A stretch of 6,765 nucleotides of DNA from CAYMRB01 sp964392615 (GTDB lineage Bacteria > Planctomycetota > UBA8108), in assembly GCA_964392615.1 (NCBI GenBank), contig CAYMRB010000499.1:1-6765 (forward strand), written 5' to 3'. Every line of letters begins with the position of its first letter. Positions within the stretch are counted from its first letter, which is position 1. This document shows positions 1 through 4,469 of this stretch, piece after piece. Under the pieces are notes generated by a model. It was not told where the DNA came from. It was given only the letters and a program-made list of their open reading frames with translations, and made no database searches. The position numbers and the translations under genes were made by a program.

Positions 1-2174
1 GGATCGCAGTCCGAGTGCTTCTTGTTCGGGAACCCCTTCAGCTTGTAGAGGCTCGATGCTTCCGCGAGCGACCGATTCCCGTCGCGAAGGAGGACCTTGT
101 CGATCGGTTGCACTTCGGCGTAGAGGCCGAGGAAGTCGCCGTCGAACTGGTCGTGCTCATCCTCGGTGTCGATCATGCGGACGTGGACGAGGGTGACGCG
201 CGGCGACAAGACGCCCGAGTCGTAGTGCAGCTGGTGTGCGAGCGCTTCGACCAGCCCATTCGCGACGCCGCGGTTGAGGTTGAGGCGCGCGCGGCGGTGG
301 AGGTATTCCGAGCCATCGTTGAAGTGACCACGGAATCGGTTTCCCTTATTGAAGCGCACCTTCCAACTGCGTTTCGGATATCGGAAGCGGCTGACCTCGC
401 TGCCCCGCAATCGCGCGCCGCAGTGGTCGTAGACGCGGTTGTCGTAGACGAGGGTCAGTCGCCAGTGGTACGCGTTGTCGCTAGGATCGCGTTCGACGTA
501 CATCATGTCCTCGAAGTCGGCGCGGTCCATCAGGACGTGGTACACCGGGACGCGTTCGAGGTCGGTGTGCGCGAAGCCGAGCGGGCCGAATCCGGACCGA
601 CGGCTCGCGACGTAGTCGGGCACGCCGTCGTACACGAAGTAGGCCCGGTTGGGTTCCGGATCCGCTGCGAACGGAGCCGTCGTCGAGCTCGGTGTGGCTG
701 CCGCATCGGTCGCGGCGATGCGATAGCGGACGAGCGTTCGGTGGGGGAGCGCTGGCAGGAGCGTTGCGTAGAGATCGCGCTCGCCGTCTCGCGACATCGC
801 CTCGGTCGTCCAGTCGCTCTCGAAGCGCGGGGCCGTCCTCGAGATGTAGTCGCCGGGGCGAACGATCTGGTACTCGACGGCGACTGTCGCGACGCCGTCG
901 CTATCCATCACGCGACAGCTGATCTCGACCTCGTCAGTGGACAGGATCCCCGCGCGATTCCGGCCCAACGCGGGCCTTGCTCGGATGCTCGTGATCTGCG
1001 GCGAGGCGCGGTTGTCCGACGCGGCTCGGCGCTCGAGCGTCGAATTCAGCGCGCCTGGAGTGCCGCGAGGATCATCGCTTTCGCGCCAGGCCTGGGCGCG
1101 ATCGTTGTCGCCCGACGCGTCGACCAGCTCGAGCGACCCGCGCAGTCCGTCCGGATTGACGGGCCACGGCGTGGCGTCGTCGTAGTCGACCCAATCGGCC
1201 GGTTGACCGGCGGCGTCGACGAGCAGCAGTCCTTCGCCGCCGTCGTCGAGCTGCATCGCGTACGGGCCGATCGCGTTCGCGAGCTCGCCGTATGCTGCTG
1301 TGAAGCCGGCTTCATCGGCGTAGATGACGAGATGCTCGTCCGGAGCGATGACGGTCCCGGACGGGAAGACGAAGTCGACGCCATCGACGATGCGCCATGC
1401 CGAGACGTCGACCGGACTCGCGCCGCGGTTGTAGAGCTCGAGGAACTCGTCGGCGTTGCAGTGCTGAAGCGATGCTGCGGCGGGATCCCGCACCGGGTGG
1501 TACATGATCTCGTTGAAGACGATCTCGTGACGCGATGCGATCGCTCCGGCGCGGGAGTTCGCGCGTCCTGGCGTTCCCGGGGGCGAGCTGTCCGAGCTCG
1601 GCAGGAAATTCGTGAAGTCGGTCGCGTCGTCGCCGATCGAGACGCGCTCGAGCGACGCGCCGTCGCCGTCCGCCTCGGATGGCCACGGGAGGTCGTCGTC
1701 GAATTCGACGCGATCGACCAGCTCGCCGCGCGCATCCAGCAGGCGCACGGTATCGCCGCCGTTGCCGAGCGCGAAGTCGATGTCGCCGACGATGGACATG
1801 TCGCCGTAGGCCGCGCGCAACGCCGCTGCATCGCGCGCGACGACGAGGTAGCCGCTCGCCGGGATCGACGTGCCTTCAGGGATGCGGAAGGCGTGATCGT
1901 CGTCGCGGTCCTTCAATCGCCAGCCGGTTACGTCGATCGGTTCCGCGCCGCGGTTGTGGATCTCGACGTACTCGTAGAGCGAGTCGGCGCCGAGAGTCGG
2001 CGGCGGGTTGTACTGGATCTCGCTGATGACGATCGGGCCGGGGGGCGCGAGGCCAGCCGCGCGCGCAGCCGTCGAGAGCATGAGGAGTAGCAGCGAGACG
2101 GAGAGCCGGCGCGCGCGGCGCCCGCGGCCCGGAGGAACGATCGGCCGCCGCGTCGGTCGTCCGGCCGGCTCCAT
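1..2174 (-). CDS. Secreted lamin-tail / CotH-kinase protein, 3' part missing (runs off the window)
   Basis: Reading the minus strand from ATG at 2174 gives 724 codons without a stop to the window edge. Residues 1-23 are an Arg-rich n-region (8 Arg), followed by a hydrophobic stretch (LSVSLLLLML) and an Ala-rich cleavage region near 37-41, so export is likely. Lamin-tail domain 1 spans about 47-205 (IVISEIQYNP, YEYVEIHNRG, PIDVTGWRL, DGDGASLERV). Lamin-tail domain 2 spans about 217-377 (IVFNEIMYHP, DEFLELYNRG, PVDVSAWRI, TPWPVNPDG). A probable beta-sandwich linker covers about 392-500. A CotH domain starts near 541 (VPVYHVLMDRADFEDMM), with the family motifs RLRGSEVSRFRYPKRSWKVRF (588-608, split here as RLRGSEVSRF then RYPKRSWKVRF) and GLYAEVQPIDK (683-693). 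CotH proteins are atypical secreted protein kinases; the catalytic Asp region would lie beyond base 1, so activity cannot be judged. The start is set by the overlap with the stop of the preceding gene; no strong ribosome site precedes it. Domain calls are firm, function is inferred. Confidence 0.9.
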   Translation of the reverse strand, partial: MEPAGRPTRRPIVPPGRGRRARRLSVSLLLLMLSTAARAAGLAPPGPIVISEIQYNPPPTLGADSLYEYVEIHNRGAEPIDVTGWRLKDRDDDHAFRIPEGTSIPASGYLVVARDAAALRAAYGDMSIVGDIDFALGNGGDTVRLLDARGELVDRVEFDDDLPWPSEADGDGASLERVSIGDDATDFTNFLPSSDSSPPGTPGRANSRAGAIASRHEIVFNEIMYHPVRDPAAASLQHCNADEFLELYNRGASPVDVSAWRIVDGVDFVFPSGTVIAPDEHLVIYADEAGFTAAYGELANAIGPYAMQLDDGGEGLLLVDAAGQPADWVDYDDATPWPVNPDGLRGSLELVDASGDNDRAQAWRESDDPRGTPGALNSTLERRAASDNRASPQITSIRARPALGRNRAGILSTDEVEISCRVMDSDGVATVAVEYQIVRPGDYISRTAPRFESDWTTEAMSRDGERDLYATLLPALPHRTLVRYRIAATDAAATPSSTTAPFAADPEPNRAYFVYDGVPDYVASRRSGFGPLGFAHTDLERVPVYHVLMDRADFEDMMYVERDPSDNAYHWRLTLVYDNRVYDHCGARLRGSEVSRFRYPKRSWKVRFNKGNRFRGHFNDGSEYLHRRARLNLNRGVANGLVEALAHQLHYDSGVLSPRVTLVHVRMIDTEDEHDQFDGDFLGLYAEVQPIDKVLLRDGNRSLAEASSLYKLKGFPNKKHSDCD
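96..410 (-). other. CotH-domain N-terminal signature region within the lamin-tail/CotH gene
   Basis: This covers residues 589-693 of the partial protein. It holds the Arg/Lys-rich substrate-loop motif (LRGSEVSRF followed by RYPKRSWKV), the segment RARLNLNRGVANGLVEALAHQ, in which LN and the following helix resemble CotH family members, then SGVLSPRVTLVHV and the GLYAEVQPIDK strand-loop. In known CotH proteins these precede the nucleotide and metal binding Asp residues, which are not in this window. The order and spacing are those expected of an intact, non-frameshifted CotH domain up to the edge. Confidence 0.85.
1044..1526 (-). other. Lamin-tail domain 2
   Basis: Residues about 217-377 of the CotH-type protein. 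Visible strands are IVFNEIMYHP, DEFLELYNRGASPVDVSAW, IAPDEHLVIYADEAGF and GLLLVDAAGQPADWVDYDD, closing with PRGTPGALN. Compared with domain 1 it carries an insertion after the first strand (about 228-241, including Cys239). The paired domains probably arose by an old internal duplication, as they keep the same strand order and closing motif but share limited identity. Confidence 0.83.
1557..2036 (-). other. Lamin-tail domain 1
   Basis: Residues about 47-206 of the CotH-type protein. The core strands are IVISEIQYNP, EYVEIHNRGAEPIDVTGW, IPASGYLVVARD and VRLLDARGELVDRVEFDDD, and the domain ends with the usual PGTPGRAN tail. It is related to domain 2 downstream: SEIQYNP versus NEIMYHP, PWPSEADGDGASLE versus PWPVNPDGLRGSLE. 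In bacteria, lamin-tail domains are Ig-like folds found on secreted proteins next to enzymatic domains; their usual role is thought to be binding or tethering. Confidence 0.85.
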
Positions 2175-2176
2175 CA
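2172..2176 (-). promoter_or_regulatory. TGATG stop/start overlap (translational coupling)
   Basis: On the minus strand the TGA stop of the dockerin-like gene (2176-2174) shares its last base with the ATG of the CotH-type gene (2174-2172). The 20 bases upstream of this ATG lack a convincing Shine-Dalgarno sequence. Such overlaps usually mean that ribosomes finishing the first gene restart on the second, giving linked expression. The overlap is seen directly; coupling is inferred. Confidence 0.85.
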
Positions 2177-4312
2177 CTGCGGATCGTAGCTATCGCACGT
2201 CACGTTCGCGTCTGCCGGGTTCTGCGAGTAGCCGGCCACGTCGCTCGGGGGCGGCAGCGGATCACCGCCGAGGAACAGGTAGTTGAAGAGGTACACGGCG
2301 GCGCTGAGGTCCACCGCGCCCGGGCCGCCGTTCGCCAGGCAAGATGCCAGGCAACCCGGGGTCTCGTCGCCGAGAAACAGGAATCCGAGCGCTGCGACGC
2401 CATCGCTCAGGTCGACCCTGCCATCCTGATTGCAGTCGCCGCGCAGGAACGGGCCGACACCGGGCGACGCGAACACGAGCAGCGTCGTCATCGCCGTCTT
2501 GTCGTTGCCGCCGATCGTCACGTGCGTCACGCCGGCGCCGAAGTCGACGGCGCCGGTAGCGCCGGCGAGCTCGTCGTAGTCAGCGAGGCCGGTGAAGTCC
2601 TTCACGTCGTACTCGTCGTGTTCGAGCTGGAGCACCCTGGCGCCGTCGCGCGACACGATCAGCACGAACCGCGTGTACCTCGCATCCAGGTTGTCCGTGT
2701 CGATCTCTGCGATCATGCCCTCCAGGCCCTCGGGGCCGCTCGAGTCGGGAGCGGAGGCCGTTCCGTCCGCGGGTACGAAGGTGCCGCCGAGATGGACCTG
2801 CGAGCCTTCCTCGCTGATGTCCGCGTAGGCGACGACGTCGTCGCCGGAGCGGGCGATGATTTGGAACGACGCACCATCGAGCGGTCCGCCTGTCGCGTCG
2901 ACGGCGAGGTCGGCGACGACCATGATCGGTGCCTCGGCGCTCGACAGTCCGCGAGGAAGTGGAGCGCTGAGCGCTCCTGCGTCCGACGAGACGATCAGCT
3001 GGTCGAGGCTTGTGCCATCGCCGAAGAAATCGTCGACGATGCGACCGGACGGATCGTCGATGATCCGCCACGTCCCCTCGCCGCTCGTCGCGTATCGACC
3101 GAGGTGCTCCGGGTCGTCGCGCCAGAAGTGATCCTGCACCCAGAGATTCGCTTCGACTCCGTCGTCCGGGACGTCCACGAACGGGTGGATCGTCTCGTCG
3201 AGCGTCTCGGTCAGGCCCGCCTTCAGTCCGAGAAGCGCGCTCATGCGCATCACGCTCGATCCGTCGGGCAGGATGCCCCAATAGGCCGCATGCTGGACCT
3301 CCGTGCCGTCGGAGCACCAGGTGGCTTCGCTCTGTGCGAGATCGAGCGGAAACACGGATTGAAGCAGGAGCACGTGCGTCGGCGGCACCACGTCCTCGAG
3401 AGCCGCACCGTTGGCGAATAGCTCGTTCCAAACCTCGAGGTCTTCGTCTTCGAGGAGCGGGCCGATCGTGTCGCGGAAGTACTCGGCGAGATCGACCGTC
3501 TCCCAGTCGAAGAGGCTCGGCAGGTCACCTCGTTCCAGGCCGGGAAGGTCCTCGACGGGGATCATGTACCCGCGGATGTCGACCTCCGAGCTCGGCGCCC
3601 GGTAGAAGCGCCGGCAGCCGCCACGCTCGTCGAACTCGGTCGCGGGGTCGTCGGTATTGTTGCGGAACGCGAAGCTCTTGCGCCAGCCCTCGATCTCGTC
3701 GTAGACGAACGACTGGCCCGGCAGCGGGTCGGTCCGGCAGTCCAGGCGGTATTTCCGGAGCCCCAGGCCGTGCTGGTTGTAGCCGAGGTTGTTGTAGACG
3801 TAGGCGTTCGACTCCGCGTCCCAGTCCCGGTGGTCGTTGATCTCGAAGTCGTAGCCGGTCGCCTCGGCGAGCCGGCAGCCGTTCGGGCCCTCGCCGCTCG
3901 CCCAATAGCCCGCCCAGTCCTCGCTCTCGTACAGCACGCCGTACTCGGGGCGGGTGAGCGCCGACAGCTCGAGCACGTCGTCGTCGCCGGCGGTGCTTCC
4001 GGGCTCCGGGCCCACGCGGACCGTGTGAAGGAAGGGCTCGTTTTCGTCGACGACGTTGTCGGCATTGTGGTCCATGTGGGCGAACCCCCACGTGCCGCCG
4101 AAGTTCGCGCACTCGGTCGGTCCTTCGACGTCGTCGTCGGTGTACGGCAGCATGTCGTCGCCGGGCAGGAGGCCGACGTAGCTGTTGTCGCCGTCGCCTC
4201 GGATGCCGAGCACGTTCGCGGAAAAGGATGCTGAAGGCACGCCAGCCCACAGCGACATGCTCAACGCCAAGCACAACCCGACTGCCAAGACCGCTACTCC
4301 CACGAGTCGCAT
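2174..4312 (-). CDS. Secreted acidic protein with C-terminal dockerin-like module, body of unknown family
   Basis: A 712-residue protein from ATG 4312, preceded by AGGAG at an 8-base spacing. Residues 1-23 form a signal peptide (MRLVGVAVLAVGLCLALSMS, likely cut after LWA). The mature chain is strongly acidic. Near the N-terminus there is an EF-hand-like loop, DHNADNVVDENE (81-92), flanked by Asp-rich stretches (PYTDDDVEG, STAGDDDVLE) resembling extracellular calcium-binding repeats. Residues about 120-440 match nothing I recognise; they contain Cys146, 192, 233 and 333, which may form disulfides. Residues about 440-618 look beta-rich and may be a LamG/concanavalin-like sandwich (DLAVDATGGPLDGASFQII), which is a weak call. 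The C-terminus (622-684) is a dockerin-like pair: FLRGDCNQDGRVDLSD is canonical, and the second repeat has lost its ligands. It is co-transcribed and overlapping with the CotH-type gene downstream. I cannot assign an enzymatic function; a structural or adhesive extracellular role, or serving as a partner of the CotH protein, is inference. Confidence 0.92.
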   Translation of the reverse strand: MRLVGVAVLAVGLCLALSMSLWAGVPSASFSANVLGIRGDGDNSYVGLLPGDDMLPYTDDDVEGPTECANFGGTWGFAHMDHNADNVVDENEPFLHTVRVGPEPGSTAGDDDVLELSALTRPEYGVLYESEDWAGYWASGEGPNGCRLAEATGYDFEINDHRDWDAESNAYVYNNLGYNQHGLGLRKYRLDCRTDPLPGQSFVYDEIEGWRKSFAFRNNTDDPATEFDERGGCRRFYRAPSSEVDIRGYMIPVEDLPGLERGDLPSLFDWETVDLAEYFRDTIGPLLEDEDLEVWNELFANGAALEDVVPPTHVLLLQSVFPLDLAQSEATWCSDGTEVQHAAYWGILPDGSSVMRMSALLGLKAGLTETLDETIHPFVDVPDDGVEANLWVQDHFWRDDPEHLGRYATSGEGTWRIIDDPSGRIVDDFFGDGTSLDQLIVSSDAGALSAPLPRGLSSAEAPIMVVADLAVDATGGPLDGASFQIIARSGDDVVAYADISEEGSQVHLGGTFVPADGTASAPDSSGPEGLEGMIAEIDTDNLDARYTRFVLIVSRDGARVLQLEHDEYDVKDFTGLADYDELAGATGAVDFGAGVTHVTIGGNDKTAMTTLLVFASPGVGPFLRGDCNQDGRVDLSDGVAALGFLFLGDETPGCLASCLANGGPGAVDLSAAVYLFNYLFLGGDPLPPPSDVAGYSQNPADANVTCDSYDPQ
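2261..2449 (-). other. Dockerin-like (type I-type) module, second repeat degenerate
   Basis: Residues about 622-684 of the secreted acidic protein. Repeat 1 has the calcium loop Asp626, Asn628, Asp630, Gly631, Val633, Asp634, Asp637, followed by the helix GVAALGFLFLG. Repeat 2 keeps the hydrophobic frame (AVDLSAAVYLFNYLFLGG), but aligned loop positions 1, 3, 5 and 12 are Ala660, Gly662, Pro664 and Ala671, so it should not bind calcium in the normal way. A Cys654/Cys658 pair lies between the repeats. Such modules are common at the C-termini of planctomycete exported proteins, where cellulosome-type cohesins are generally not known to be their partners. Confidence 0.85.
4037..4072 (-). other. 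N-terminal EF-hand-like calcium loop in the secreted acidic protein
   Basis: Residues 81-92 read D-H-N-A-D-N-V-V-D-E-N-E. Loop positions 1, 3, 5, 9 and 12 are Asp81, Asn83, Asp85, Asp89 and Glu92, with Val88 at the hydrophobic position 8; only the usual Gly at position 6 is replaced by Asn. This fits the 12-residue EF-hand loop consensus. No clear helix pair flanks it, so it may be an isolated extracellular calcium loop rather than a full EF-hand. Confidence 0.6.
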
Positions 4313-4320
4313 GCGTGCTA

Positions 4321-4325
4321 CTCCT
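4321..4325 (-). promoter_or_regulatory. Ribosome binding site (AGGAG) for the secreted acidic protein
   Basis: The minus strand reads GCAGGAGTAGCACGCATG: AGGAG lies 8 bases before ATG 4312, an ideal spacing that fixes the start. It is embedded in a small direct repeat, AGTAGCA, at 4334-4328 and 4322-4316. Confidence 0.85.
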
Positions 4326-4337
4326 GCTGCTACTGCG

Positions 4338-4362
4338 CGGGGCCGGCTTCACAGCGGCCCCG
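4338..4362 (-). repeat. Inverted repeat, 8-bp GC stem, in the leader of the secreted acidic protein
   Basis: The arms CGGGGCCG (4338-4345) and CGGCCCCG (4355-4362) are perfectly complementary around a 9-base loop. The stem is entirely G-C and ends 12 bases before the AGGAG site. In the mRNA it would be a stable hairpin just upstream of the ribosome site. With no U-tract it is not a classical terminator; a leader structure affecting stability or translation is possible. Confidence 0.55.
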
Positions 4363-4384
4363 TTGACCCGAATCTCACACCGAC

Positions 4385-4402
4385 GCGGAATCCTCGTTCC
4401 GC
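4385..4402. repeat. Inverted repeat, 6-bp stem
   Basis: GCGGAA (4385-4390) and TTCCGC (4397-4402) are perfectly complementary with a 6-base spacer. It could be a small hairpin or an operator for a dimeric regulator. It lies between the promoter candidate and the start codon of the secreted acidic protein. A stem this short can occur by chance in GC-rich DNA. Confidence 0.35.
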
Positions 4403-4412
4403 ACCCATGACT

Positions 4413-4441
4413 ACGCTATCCGTGGAGTCGGTCGTGTTCAA
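4413..4441 (-). promoter_or_regulatory. Weak sigma-70-like promoter candidate for the dockerin-like/CotH pair
   Basis: On the minus strand, TTGAAC (4441-4436) is followed after 17 bases by TAGCGT (4418-4413). The -35 box is a fair match and the spacing is ideal, but the -10 box matches the consensus poorly. If real, it would give a leader of about 95 bases containing both inverted repeats. Confidence 0.22.
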
Positions 4442-4459
4442 GCCGGAACCCTCTCCCTC

Positions 4460-4469
4460 ACGGGCCCGT
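4460..4469. repeat. 10-bp perfect palindrome directly after the SGNH-TPR stop codon
   Basis: ACGGGCCCGT reads the same on both strands and abuts the TGA at 4472-4470. It has no loop and no following T-tract, so it would not fold as a terminator hairpin on its own. Possibly chance in GC-rich sequence. Confidence 0.3.

Larger units (their letters stand above)
4313..4469. other. 157-bp intergenic region between the SGNH-TPR and dockerin-like genes
   Basis: This is the only real non-coding gap in the window. Reading toward the dockerin-like gene it holds a 10-bp palindrome, a weak promoter candidate, a 6-bp-stem inverted repeat, an 8-bp-stem inverted repeat and the ribosome site. There is no U-tract after any stem, so I see no standard intrinsic terminator for the upstream gene. 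Whether it separates two transcripts or is an operon leader is open. Confidence 0.8.

Noticed and set aside
1046..1831. 261-codon minus-strand frame inside the CotH-type gene
   Set aside because: It is Ser/Thr/Arg-rich low-complexity translation in a shifted frame. The correct frame shows lamin-tail strands continuously through this stretch, so there is no frameshift.
15..2090. 691-codon plus-strand open frame
   Set aside because: Its translation is rich in V, R, D, E and A with no domain pattern, while the opposite strand encodes clear lamin-tail and CotH domains with a signal peptide. It is an antisense by-product of GC-biased codon use.
2522..3421. 299-codon plus-strand open frame
   Set aside because: It lies wholly opposite the 712-residue secreted protein, has an Arg/Val-rich composition and shows no recognisable motif.
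3525..4352. 275-codon minus-strand frame that begins upstream of the dockerin-like gene start
   Set aside because: It is an Arg-rich out-of-frame reading of the dockerin-like gene. The ribosome site and signal peptide support the start at 4312 in another frame.
4338..4402. Inverted repeats as an intrinsic terminator for the SGNH-TPR gene
   Set aside because: Neither stem is followed by a T-rich run on the minus strand, and the stronger one sits just before the next gene's ribosome site.
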